This document shows, in pieces, positions 27,993 to 36,077 of a stretch of 64,000 nucleotides of DNA; position 1 is the stretch's first letter, and the number at the start of each line of letters is the position of its first letter. Origin of the DNA: a virus; IMG/VR virus record IMGVR_UViG_3300012228_000003, positions 1 through 64,000 of that record; one strand, 5' to 3'. Below the pieces are notes generated by a model. That model was not told where the DNA came from. It ran no database searches and saw only the letters and a program-made list of their open reading frames with translations. The position numbers were made by a program, and so were the translations under genes.

Positions 27993-29045
27993 ATGCCGAG
28001 ATTGATTGATGACGTGGTCGAGGTCAAGCCCGATGACGTCAAGGTCCTCGAACCGATTGAACTCGAATGGACCAAGGACAAAGAGGGGGTCTATCACCAC
28101 GACCACTTCTGCATCGTTCCCTCCGGCGGCAAGTTCGCCCTCGAAGTGACCGAGAGCAAGGGCAAGAAGGCTCGCAAGGCGACCCAAGCCTGCAAGGGTC
28201 CCCTGAAGGTCTGCAAGGGGTTCGCCCTGGACATCTCCGAGGGCAGACTGGTCAAGACGGAGTCGGGGAACTGGGGAGCGCCTCCAGTACCCGAAGTCAA
28301 ACCTTTCAAAATGCCAGGTCATGGCAGGAAACTCAAGCTATGTCCTGAGACTACTCCCGAGGAGCTAGCAGCACTAGGTATTAATCCGATCTCTGAGGAT
28401 GACTCTGCTATCATCAATGCAGCTTGCGAGGCCGGAGCTGCGGCGGTCGAAGCGGTCAAGGCCGAGACGATCCCCGAAGCCGTCCACGTCTCCTCCCTCG
28501 TCGGCGCCATCTCGATCCTCTCCCGCGAGTATCCGATCTCCGCCCTGCCCCCCGGCTCTCACTTCTCTCAGGGGGGTCGGTTCGGGACATTTATCGAAAT
28601 GGTCGGCAGCGACGCCAAGGTCGAGTGGGACGGCAAGACGACTCAGTGGTCCGGGGCATCTCCGGTCAAGTGGGCCGCAGAGAGGCCAATCAAGACCGAG
28701 ACGAAGTCTCCGAAGCAGAAAGCCGAGCCGGAGATCGCCGTTCACAAAGATGGTACCATCTCCGTAAATACCTCCTCGACTCCCGCCACGCAGAAGGCTC
28801 CTGTAACTCCCAAGGCCGACAAGTCGATCTTCGGCCATCACGTCAAGCGAGTCATCATGGCGATGACCGTCGCCTCCTTCACGGCCAAGGAGATTGCCTC
28901 GGTAGTCAAGGCCCATCACATCGACGTCGCCCCCGCTCGGATCGCGACGGTGATGAACTACGCCAAGACGGGCAAGGAGGGTGATCCCGCAGCCCTGACC
29001 CCCGACCAGCTCAAGCAACTCAAGAACGTCGTCGGCAAGAAGTAG
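27993..29045 (+). CDS. Unknown multi-domain protein with C-terminal HTH-like region
   Basis: This 350-residue protein starts MPRLIDDVVEVKPDDVKVLE. The first 110 residues form a beta-rich domain with two Cys segments. The middle (about residues 150-240) holds a domain with SLVGAISILSREYPIS. A Thr/Lys-rich linker is followed by a helical C-terminal domain, HVKRVIMAMTVASFTAKEI, then PARIATVMNYAKTGKEGDPA, which looks like a helix-turn-helix. It could be a DNA-binding early protein. No family is recognised with confidence. Confidence 0.55.
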   Translation: MPRLIDDVVEVKPDDVKVLEPIELEWTKDKEGVYHHDHFCIVPSGGKFALEVTESKGKKARKATQACKGPLKVCKGFALDISEGRLVKTESGNWGAPPVPEVKPFKMPGHGRKLKLCPETTPEELAALGINPISEDDSAIINAACEAGAAAVEAVKAETIPEAVHVSSLVGAISILSREYPISALPPGSHFSQGGRFGTFIEMVGSDAKVEWDGKTTQWSGASPVKWAAERPIKTETKSPKQKAEPEIAVHKDGTISVNTSSTPATQKAPVTPKADKSIFGHHVKRVIMAMTVASFTAKEIASVVKAHHIDVAPARIATVMNYAKTGKEGDPAALTPDQLKQLKNVVGKK

Positions 29046-29074
29046 ACTCACCACAACCTCAAGGAGACCCAACC

Positions 29075-29284
29075 ATGCAAGCACTGCAAGCGGAACCCCT
29101 GACCCTCTGCGCAGCTCCGGCGATTAGCGCCGAAGCCGTCGCGGAGTCCGAGCTGCCTTCGGGCTACTCGGTCCTCGTCAAGACCGGCAAGGACCACGAG
29201 CTAGGACAGAGCGAGACTCCGGGCATCACCTACCAGAAGTGCGGCGGCGGACGCCGCATCCTTCGCAACCGAATAAAGGATTGA
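29075..29284 (+). CDS. Small unknown protein
   Basis: The 69-residue protein starts MQALQAEPLTLCAAPAISAE with AAGGAG upstream. The C-terminal half (GYSVLVKTGKDHELGQSE) may form a small beta domain. The LQAE string echoes the C-terminal peptide of two other proteins. Function is unknown. Confidence 0.5.
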   Translation: MQALQAEPLTLCAAPAISAEAVAESELPSGYSVLVKTGKDHELGQSETPGITYQKCGGGRRILRNRIKD

Positions 29285-29288
29285 CCCC

Positions 29289-29483
29289 ATGAATCGCTGG
29301 TCCCTGCTCTACCTGCTCTTGGCCTTCCTGTTCGCAGTCTCCGTCCTCATCGACATCTGGCTCGCCATCGTCTCCGAGGACCCCGAGGCCGCGAACTTCT
29401 GGCTGGTCATGGCGGCAGTTCAATCGGTTGCGACCGTCGGTGCCGTGGTCCTCTCAATCAACAGCAACAAGGAGTCCAAGTGA
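29289..29483 (+). CDS. Small membrane protein with two transmembrane segments
   Basis: The 64-residue product has two hydrophobic helices, WSLLYLLLAFLFAVSVLIDI and NFWLVMAAVQSVATVGAVVL, joined by an acidic loop (SEDPEAA). A holin-like or superinfection-exclusion role is possible, but its position in an early-type block makes lysis less likely. Confidence 0.55.
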   Translation: MNRWSLLYLLLAFLFAVSVLIDIWLAIVSEDPEAANFWLVMAAVQSVATVGAVVLSINSNKESK

Positions 29484-29755
29484 TGTGCTATCGATGCTCA
29501 ATCTGCGAGGCCAACGTCGGTCCGAGGATCGGCCTCAACCGTCACGTCATCTACAGGACCGTCACGAAGTGGCCCTCGACGACTCCGATCCTGGAGATCG
29601 AGCGAGAGCTACCTATCTGCGGTCCCTGCAAGACGCTGCTCGATCAGGGATTCCCCCTCGTCAAGGTCCGCTACATACGCCTGCCGAAGCCCTCGGCGGC
29701 TCCCATCAACCTGCCGTCAAGTGCCCCTGCCCTGCAAGCCGAAGCAATCGTCTAA
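29483..29755 (+). CDS. Small zinc-ribbon protein with shared C-terminal peptide
   Basis: The 90-residue product has YRCSICEANVGP and LPICGPCKTLLDQG, two CxxC knuckles of a zinc ribbon, and ends APALQAEAIV, nearly identical to the C-terminus of the protein at 26312-26701. The start overlaps the preceding stop as TGATG. It is likely nucleic-acid or protein binding. Confidence 0.55.
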   Translation: MCYRCSICEANVGPRIGLNRHVIYRTVTKWPSTTPILEIERELPICGPCKTLLDQGFPLVKVRYIRLPKPSAAPINLPSSAPALQAEAIV

Positions 29756-29763
29756 CCTCAACC

Positions 29764-29791
29764 GGCGGCCTCCTCAGTTCGAGGGGCCGCC
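29764..29791 (+). terminator. Intergenic hairpin with short T-rich tail
   Basis: GGCGGCC and GGCCGCC form a 7-bp stem around a 14-base loop, followed by TCTTTC. It lies between the zinc-ribbon gene and the ParB-like gene and could attenuate readthrough. Confidence 0.4.
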
Positions 29792-29813
29792 TCTTTCACA
29801 ACGGAGTTTCACC

Positions 29814-31364
29814 ATGCCGAAGTTGCAAGAAGAGAAGCTCTCGGTCGCCAAGAAGCCTATCGTCAACAAGCCTGCGCCGACTCCTGCGGTCGCGGCAATC
29901 GAGAAGCGAGCCGTCGTCTACTCCGAACTCAAGGCCAGCCTGATGGTCGGGGAGCAAGTCTTCACCGAGGAGCTAGCCAAGAAGATTCTCAAGTGGGAGG
30001 CCGAGAAGGACTTTCAGGCTCGGATGATCGCGGCCAACCCCAAGACGACCGAGGACTCCTGGCAGTTCAAGGAGGACTTCTTGCTCAAGGACGAGGAGGG
30101 CAACAAGGTCCGCTGCTGGAACGTCGTCAACAACCGACCCTTCGACGACACCCACTGCCGGGGCCTCGCTCAGAGCCTCCTGACCCGACGCTGGGCCGAC
30201 TCTCGGAACGGCAAGGGCTGGAGCATCAACGGCGAGTCAATCATCCTCTCGAACACGGCCAGAGTCGACTCCGGCCAGCATCGCCTCATAGCCCTGATCC
30301 TGGCCTGCCAACTCTGGCGCAAGAATCCGAAGCGCTGGAACCTCTGGACCGAGGCCCCCTCAATGGAGGGACTGCTGGTGACCGGGGTCTCGGAGGAGGT
30401 CACGCAGACGCTGGACAACGTCAAGCCCCGAAGCGTCAGCGACATCCTGATCACCTCGAACCACTTCGCGACCGAGGTCGTCAACGGCAAGAAGGTCCCG
30501 ATGAGCAACGCGGGAAAGAGGGAGTGCAGCAGGATGCTGGAGAAGGCCATCGACTTCGTCTGGAATCGGACCGGGACCGGGGCAGCCTACAAGACCCAGC
30601 AGGCTTGCCTCGACTTCCTGGCCGCTCATCCGACCATCGAACCGCTGGTCAAGCACCTCTTCGACGAGAACAAGAACCGAGGCATCTCCTTGCTGCGCCT
30701 CTCTCCTGGTCAGATGGCAGGCGTAGCCTTCCTGATGGCCGGGTCAGCCTCGGATGAGCTGACCTATCGCAAGGGGACTCCCCCTTCCGAGAAGCAGATG
30801 AGCATGAGCCGACTGTCCCAGGCTCAGGACTTCTTCGTCCTGCTCGCTGGCAAGGCGAAGCAGGTCGCGGCGGTTCATCACGCCATCGGGGGTCTCGTGG
30901 GAGATGATGCCGAAGGCTTGGGGGGTCGGCTCTCCGAGAAGCTCGCCATCTTGTCAAGAGCTTGGGCGGTCCTGGCTGCCGACCCCAAGGCCGTCGTCTC
31001 CGAGCACGACGTCGCCCTGACCTACTGGGACGACGAGGAGGGAGTCAAGCATCTGCTCGCCGGTCCCGATGGCTACGTCAACTGCTTCGGCGGGATCGAC
31101 ATGGGCGAGAAGGTCAAGAAGACCTCAAGCGAGGACGGAGTCAACGGCCAGGTCGGCGCCGAGGGCAAGTCCCCGACCCCGGCTCAGATCGAGAAGGCCA
31201 AGGAGGAGGCCAAGGCTCGCCGAGCTGCGCAGGCCCAGAAGATCATCGACGAGCGGAACAAGAAGAGGGACAACGCTCCGGTCCCGGTCAAGCCGCCAGC
31301 CCCGAAGATGCTGCCGACCGCTGCAAATAAAAAGGCCAGAGAAACGGCATCAGGCAAGAAGTAG
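29814..31364 (+). CDS. Large ParB/Srx-like phage protein
   Basis: The 516-residue protein starts MPKLQEEKLSVAKKPIVNKP. The ParB-like core is NRPFDDTHCRGLAQSLLTRR to WSINGESIILSNTARVDSGQ followed by HRLIALILAC; the GQHRL string is the family signature. The central 300 residues are helical and the C-terminus is a highly charged coiled coil ending in a basic tail. Proteins of this type are common in phage early blocks; roles range from host takeover to DNA modification control. AACGGAG precedes the start. Confidence 0.6.
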   Translation: MPKLQEEKLSVAKKPIVNKPAPTPAVAAIEKRAVVYSELKASLMVGEQVFTEELAKKILKWEAEKDFQARMIAANPKTTEDSWQFKEDFLLKDEEGNKVRCWNVVNNRPFDDTHCRGLAQSLLTRRWADSRNGKGWSINGESIILSNTARVDSGQHRLIALILACQLWRKNPKRWNLWTEAPSMEGLLVTGVSEEVTQTLDNVKPRSVSDILITSNHFATEVVNGKKVPMSNAGKRECSRMLEKAIDFVWNRTGTGAAYKTQQACLDFLAAHPTIEPLVKHLFDENKNRGISLLRLSPGQMAGVAFLMAGSASDELTYRKGTPPSEKQMSMSRLSQAQDFFVLLAGKAKQVAAVHHAIGGLVGDDAEGLGGRLSEKLAILSRAWAVLAADPKAVVSEHDVALTYWDDEEGVKHLLAGPDGYVNCFGGIDMGEKVKKTSSEDGVNGQVGAEGKSPTPAQIEKAKEEAKARRAAQAQKIIDERNKKRDNAPVPVKPPAPKMLPTAANKKARETASGKK

Positions 31365-31370
31365 CGACCT

Positions 31371-31402
31371 CTCGCGGACGCCGCAACGGACTGCGGCGCG
31401 AG
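31371..31402 (+). promoter_or_regulatory. Leader hairpin with internal bulge before the helicase gene
   Basis: CTCGC pairs with GCGAG, and inside, after a one-sided GGAC bulge, GCCGCA pairs with TGCGGC around a 6-base loop. No T-run follows, so it is more likely an RNA regulatory or processing element than a terminator. Confidence 0.4.
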
Positions 31403-31465
31403 CCGAGCGGCCGTGAGCTAATCCAATAGGGACCAGAGCCGCGAACCTTCTTTCAGGAGTCAGCA

Positions 31466-34447
31466 ATGCTGTACGTCTGCAATCTGTGCGAGATCGAGAT
31501 AGAGTCCCCGGAGCAATCGCTCTTGCCGGCTAAGACGGGAGGATGCCTTCACGTCTGGGAGGATAAGAAGAGCATGGACCCTACGTCCAAGACCTTGAAG
31601 GCAACATCGTCCCTCTCAGCGATCTCGGAGCCGACGATGACCAAGCCTTGCGAGACTACGAGCGATGGTGTGACCGCCAGCAACGCTGAACCATTCATCG
31701 TTCCCCCCTCGAAGCTCTCCTTCGGCGGCAAGACTGCCTTCCGCAATCGACCCTCTCCTCTCGCCAATCGCCTCAAGGAGCAAGCTGATAACTTCATCCC
31801 CCACCTCATCGTCGAGGCTCGCGCAGGAACCGGGAAGACGACGACCCTCGTCTGGGGCATCCTGAGCATGTTCCGCCAGCGCTGCCCCGGAATCTGGGAG
31901 AGGCTCAAGTCGGTCATCGGCTTCGAGCCGGTCCCTTCCCCGCAGCAGGCAAAGATCTGGGAGGCGATGGCTCTCTCCTCGAACGCCAAGACGATTCAGT
32001 TCACCGCCTTCAACAAGGCCCTTCGCAATGACCAACCAATCTTGACCCCTGATGGCTGGAAGCAAATCGGAGATGTAGAGATCGGAGACTTAGTTTTCGG
32101 TCCCGACGGTAAACAGTACCCCGTAATCAAGGTCAATCACCTAGGCTTGCGTCCAATCTACGAAGTTCTCTTTAGCGACGGTACGGAGGTTTTAGCAGAT
32201 GAGGAACATCTCTGGATGACAGAAACAATCAAATATCAACCTGGGAATAGCAAAGGATGGTACAAGCGAGAGCGATGGTCACTTAAGACAACTAAACAGA
32301 TCATGGACACCGTCGAAGGAGTTCATCGCGTTCCCCATCTCTCAAGCCCAGTAGAGCATCCTACGAGAGAACTGCCCCTCGATCCCTACCTCCTCGGTGC
32401 CCTGATCGGTGATGGCTCCTTCGTCTACAACGCAGTCTCGTTTTGCTCCGCCGAAGATGATATGACTGAGCTAGTTAGGCAGACTATCCCAGAAGAGTGT
32501 GAAATGATCTCTACTGGAGATGGTCGGCTCGGTTGGAGAATAGTTGCTAAGAACAGAAGGCGAACGATGGCCCTAGGAAGCAATCCTGTGCTAAATGCTC
32601 TTCACGGGCTAGGACTTCACGGCAAGAGATCAGGAGAGAAATTCATCCCTGAGAAATACCTCTTCGCCGACGTTAACCAGCGCCTCGCGATGGTACAAGG
32701 ACTGATGGACACCGATGGATGCTCCAACGGAGTTATGTCCCCCTTCGTCACGACTAGTCATCTCCTAGCCTATGGGGTACAGCACCTTGTACAGTCCCTT
32801 GGCGGAGTCTGCTCCGTATCATTCAAGAAGTCTAGCGAACCTCAGAACAGCGACTCGTACTGGGTCAATGTCAGGCTCCCTGTTTTCATGTGCCCCTTCC
32901 GGCTCCCTCGCAAGATCAACTCTTGGAAGCCGAGAGAGCGAGAGGAGCAGACTCCTCGCAAGATCATCTCAGTCTCAAGGACTGCCGATGCAGAGGCAAC
33001 CTGTATCACCATCAATTCCCCTGATCATCTCTTCCTGACTGCCGGTTGCATCCCGACGCACAATAGTATCGTCCGCGAGTTCGAGGGCAAGTGGGGGTGG
33101 GTGCAGACTGCTCTGCGAGAGGTCGGCGTGACCCTGAACTTCAACACCAACCACAGCATAGGCTTCGCTGCGGTTCGCAAGGCTTTCCCTCGCATCGAGG
33201 TCTCGGAGTATCGGGTGATGGACCTGATCTCCGAGGTGCTCGGTCAGGACATCCGCGAGCTACGCCGGAACAAGTTCGAGATGCTCAAGGGCACGGAGCG
33301 TCTGGTCGGTCTCTGCAAGATGAACCTGCTCGACGGAGAGGACGCGGATGAACTCCAGAAGCTCGTCTCTCATCACGACCTGGGCATCGACGGCTTCAAG
33401 AGCGAGGTCTTCGGCCTGGTGCCGAGGATCATCGCTCTCTGCAAGGACCCCTCGAAGGACCGGCGGATCGACTACGACGACATGGTCTGGCTGCCTGTCG
33501 TGCATCGCCTCAACATGGCCAAGAACGACCTCCTGTTAGTTGACGAAGCACAGGACCTGAACCGCTGCCAGCAAGCCCTCGCGAAGATGGCCGGGCATCG
33601 CCTGATCCTGGTCGGCGACCCGAAGCAGGCCATCTACGGCTTCGCGGGCGCCGACGTCGAGTCGATGCCGAGGATGCACCAAGAGCTTGCCGGGAATGCG
33701 AACATCCCTCGCTGCGAAGTCCTGCCCCTGACCATGACTCGGCGCTGCGGCAAGGCCATCGTCAGGGAGGCCAACAAGATCGTGCCGGACATCGAGGCAT
33801 TCCCGACGAATCCCGAAGGCGAAGTCCTGCAAGCGCTCTACCCGACCTTCGAGCGGAACGGCAAGACCGAGGAGCGGAAGTTCGAGGAGACCTATCTGGC
33901 ACTGGTGCAGGACGGCGACATGGTCCTCTGCCGAGTCAATGCTCCGCTGGTGTCCCAGTGCTTCAGGTTCCTTAAGCGGGGCATCAAGGCCAACATCCAG
34001 GGTCGGGACGTCGGGCAGGGATTGATAACGACCATTCAGAAGATGGGAGCCGAGAACCTGCCGACCCTCGTCGCGAAGATCGGAGACTGGCTGGAGCTGG
34101 AGTCGAACAAGGAGCGAGCCAAGCGCAACCCCTCGGAGTCGAGGATCATCGCCCTGCAAGACCGGCACGACTGCATCCTCGCTTTCACGGAAGGAGCGAA
34201 GGAAGTGACCGACGTCATAAAGAAGATCGAGAGCATCTTCACCGATGACCGGACCAGGGCGGGGATCAGGCTGTCATCCGTGCACAAGGCAAAAGGTTTG
34301 GAGGCAAAGCGAGTGTTTATCCTCCAGCCAAAAGGCGCTGCAATCCCTCATCCCCTCGCCAAGAGTCCTTGGCAGGTCGGACAGGAGTACAACTTGCTCT
34401 ACGTCGCCATCACCAGAGCCATCAACCAACTCTACTTCGTCAGCTAA
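31466..34447 (+). CDS. UvrD/Rep-family SF1 helicase interrupted by an intein
   Basis: The 993-codon gene encodes a helicase of about 644 residues after splicing. The N-terminus has a CxxC segment (YVCNLCEIEIE). Helicase motif I is VEARAGTGKTTTLV, motif Ia is FTAFNK then, after the intein, SIVREF, motif II is LLVDEAQDLNRCQQAL, motif III is LVGDPKQAIYGFAGAD and motif VI is LLYVAITRAINQLYF. The intein sits precisely in motif Ia (FNK, then the intein, then S). It probably serves replication or recombination. AGGAG precedes the start. It ends the plus-strand block together with a small zinc-ribbon gene. Confidence 0.85.
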   Translation: MLYVCNLCEIEIESPEQSLLPAKTGGCLHVWEDKKSMDPTSKTLKATSSLSAISEPTMTKPCETTSDGVTASNAEPFIVPPSKLSFGGKTAFRNRPSPLANRLKEQADNFIPHLIVEARAGTGKTTTLVWGILSMFRQRCPGIWERLKSVIGFEPVPSPQQAKIWEAMALSSNAKTIQFTAFNKALRNDQPILTPDGWKQIGDVEIGDLVFGPDGKQYPVIKVNHLGLRPIYEVLFSDGTEVLADEEHLWMTETIKYQPGNSKGWYKRERWSLKTTKQIMDTVEGVHRVPHLSSPVEHPTRELPLDPYLLGALIGDGSFVYNAVSFCSAEDDMTELVRQTIPEECEMISTGDGRLGWRIVAKNRRRTMALGSNPVLNALHGLGLHGKRSGEKFIPEKYLFADVNQRLAMVQGLMDTDGCSNGVMSPFVTTSHLLAYGVQHLVQSLGGVCSVSFKKSSEPQNSDSYWVNVRLPVFMCPFRLPRKINSWKPREREEQTPRKIISVSRTADAEATCITINSPDHLFLTAGCIPTHNSIVREFEGKWGWVQTALREVGVTLNFNTNHSIGFAAVRKAFPRIEVSEYRVMDLISEVLGQDIRELRRNKFEMLKGTERLVGLCKMNLLDGEDADELQKLVSHHDLGIDGFKSEVFGLVPRIIALCKDPSKDRRIDYDDMVWLPVVHRLNMAKNDLLLVDEAQDLNRCQQALAKMAGHRLILVGDPKQAIYGFAGADVESMPRMHQELAGNANIPRCEVLPLTMTRRCGKAIVREANKIVPDIEAFPTNPEGEVLQALYPTFERNGKTEERKFEETYLALVQDGDMVLCRVNAPLVSQCFRFLKRGIKANIQGRDVGQGLITTIQKMGAENLPTLVAKIGDWLELESNKERAKRNPSESRIIALQDRHDCILAFTEGAKEVTDVIKKIESIFTDDRTRAGIRLSSVHKAKGLEAKRVFILQPKGAAIPHPLAKSPWQVGQEYNLLYVAITRAINQLYFVS
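32018..33064 (+). mobile_element. Class 3-type intein with LAGLIDADG endonuclease
   Basis: The insert of 349 codons begins ALRNDQPILTPDGWK and ends CIPTHN before Ser+1. The N-terminal residue is Ala, not Cys or Ser. Block B reads ADEEHLWMT with the Trp, block F has the Cys of EATCITINSPDH, and the penultimate block has Thr before HN; this W-C-T set marks class 3 inteins. Two LAGLIDADG-like helices are visible, YLLGALIGDG and MVQGLMDTDG, so the homing endonuclease may be active. Its codons are more AT-rich than the flanking helicase, pointing to recent transfer. Confidence 0.85.
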
Positions 34448-34459
34448 GGAGAAACTATC

Positions 34460-34789
34460 ATGCAACAAGAACCGATATGCCCACCAGAAATCTTAGCAGA
34501 ACTCAAGCCAAGGAAATGCCCAGCTTGCGATGCCGACTGCATTCCAAGACAGGGGGGATTCAGCAAGCATCGCTGGTTCATGGGATGCCCGAAATACCCA
34601 AGATGCCCAGGCAAAGCTCCCTCGTTGACTTTAGACAGCAAAGGACGAGCAACCAAGAAGCTCTCTAGAACCTATGCTTTCATCAACCACATGGGGAGCA
34701 TCAAGGAAGCAGAAGCCTGGCTGAAAGTTGCTGCTCAAATCATTCTTATCCAGAAGGGCAAAACTGACGGCCCCCCCTTCGATTCCTAG
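34460..34789 (+). CDS. Small topoisomerase-type zinc-ribbon protein
   Basis: The 109-residue product has KCPACDADCIPRQGGFSKHR and FMGCPKYPRCPGKAP, closely resembling the C-terminal zinc ribbons of type IA topoisomerases and their free-standing phage relatives. The rest is helical (KEAEAWLKVAAQIILIQK). It likely binds single-stranded DNA near the helicase. TAAGGAG precedes the start. Confidence 0.65.
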   Translation: MQQEPICPPEILAELKPRKCPACDADCIPRQGGFSKHRWFMGCPKYPRCPGKAPSLTLDSKGRATKKLSRTYAFINHMGSIKEAEAWLKVAAQIILIQKGKTDGPPFDS

Positions 34790-34819
34790 CCATCCAGGGA
34801 CAGAAAGGCAAGAATCCCC

Positions 34820-34878
34820 AGAGAAGCCCCCGCGAGTCGTTCCTAGCCTGCGCTAGAACGGTTTCCGGGGGCTTCTCT
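34820..34878. terminator. Strong bidirectional terminator with nested hairpin
   Basis: AGAGAAGCCCCCG and CGGGGGCTTCTCT form a perfect 13-bp stem. Inside, GTTCCTAGC and GCTAGAAC form a second stem with one bulge. It separates the convergent plus-strand block and the minus-strand sugar operon. Confidence 0.75.
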
Positions 34879-34883
34879 CGTGT

Positions 34884-35888
34884 CTATTCGGGAAAGAAGT
34901 CGCGAAGAACGGAGAAAGCCCTAGCGACCGAAGCCTGGGTCGTGATGCCCGGCTGGATCGGCAGGTACATCACACAGGCTGCGAAGTGACTCGACCGAGG
35001 GTAGTAGCTGCTCTTGACCAGTTGGCAATCCCTGAACTCCTCCTGCTCGTGCATCGGCTTGAAGGCATGACGAGCGGCAATCCCCTCCTTCTTCAGCGCC
35101 GCGATGACTCGGTCAAAGCAGAGCAAGCCGCTGGAAGGGAGACGGAGGTCGTAGACCCACGGCGCGTCTCGCGGCGGCATCCTCCAGGTCGGAGGGCAGG
35201 CATCATCGTACCATCGCTCGATGAGTCGCCGCCCCATATTGGCGAACTTGAAAGCCTCCAAGCTCTTCAAAACCAGCTCCGCATGTGCGTTGCTCATCCG
35301 GTAGTTGTGACCGCGAGGGACGTGGTTGAAGTCGTGGGCCTCGGTGAAGCCCAGCGACCGAAGCTGCCTCGCCAGCGCAGCGTGCTTCGGGTCGCGGAAC
35401 CAGACGGCCCCGCCCTCCTCGCCGGCGACGATCTTGTTACGGTAGAAGGACCAGCAGGCGGCATCGGTATACTTGCTAGGCTTGACCCCATGAGCCTCAG
35501 CGAGGTCTTCTACTACCTTAGCAGAGATTGGGGAGGACATCCACGACTCCATATCTACTCTTCGTCCGTAGATGTGAACTGCTAATATGCACCTAACGTC
35601 ATTAGGTCTAGGCATCTGAACGATACCGCACTTGAACTTCAACTCAGAGTCCATGTTAAGGTCGTCCCCGCAATCGACGAAAACAGGCTCCAGTCCCGCC
35701 AGCACCACAGCGCGGGGGCAGGCGACCATCGTGAAGTCCGGCACCAGGACCTTCGAGCCTGGCGGGAGCTGCAAGCTCTCCAGCGCCAGGTGCAGGGCGG
35801 CGGTCCCACTGGAGCAGGCGACCATACCAACAGGGTCGAGGTCGTTGAAGGCTGCCCACTCTTGCTCAAGTCGTTGATATGCTTCCAT
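34884..35888 (-). CDS. DegT/DnrJ/EryC1-family sugar aminotransferase
   Basis: This PLP enzyme of 334 residues transfers an amino group to a keto-sugar nucleotide. Signature parts are ACSSGTAALHLALESL, VPDFTMVACPRAVVLAG, VVEDLAEAHGVKPS, and the Schiff-base Lys in WSFYRNKIVAGEEGGAVW. Start ATG 35888 overlaps the upstream TAA as TAATG. It is the last gene of the sugar operon. Substrate is unknown; with the dehydrogenase, epimerase and acetyltransferase genes it could make an N-acetylated amino sugar. Confidence 0.85.
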   Translation of the reverse strand: MEAYQRLEQEWAAFNDLDPVGMVACSSGTAALHLALESLQLPPGSKVLVPDFTMVACPRAVVLAGLEPVFVDCGDDLNMDSELKFKCGIVQMPRPNDVRCILAVHIYGRRVDMESWMSSPISAKVVEDLAEAHGVKPSKYTDAACWSFYRNKIVAGEEGGAVWFRDPKHAALARQLRSLGFTEAHDFNHVPRGHNYRMSNAHAELVLKSLEAFKFANMGRRLIERWYDDACPPTWRMPPRDAPWVYDLRLPSSGLLCFDRVIAALKKEGIAARHAFKPMHEQEEFRDCQLVKSSYYPRSSHFAACVMYLPIQPGITTQASVARAFSVLRDFFPE

Positions 35889-36076
35889 TATTGGCACTCG
35901 CAGACTGTGACGTTGTAGGCTTTGATAATTTGTATCGTACTGTCATCTATGCTATAAGTCTTGCGGAGTTCTTTGACTTTGGCTTCAGCTTCGTCAATGT
36001 CTTTGAACTCCTCGAATCCGCAATCATGGCCCTGCATGATGCAGCCACCGCAGTTCCAGTAGACAAAGATTTGCAT
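35888..36076 (-). CDS. Small unknown protein in the sugar operon
   Basis: The 62-residue product begins MQIFVYWNCGGCIMQGHDCG and ends YNVTVCECQ. It has a small alpha/beta pattern with five Cys. Start and stop are tight against the neighbours. No family is recognised. Confidence 0.5.
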   Translation of the reverse strand: MQIFVYWNCGGCIMQGHDCGFEEFKDIDEAEAKVKELRKTYSIDDSTIQIIKAYNVTVCECQ

Positions 36077-36077
36077 T

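Noticed and set aside
31466-31620. Separate small zinc gene before the helicase
   Set aside because: The CxxC start region is in frame with the helicase, with one ribosome binding site at its start and no stop between.
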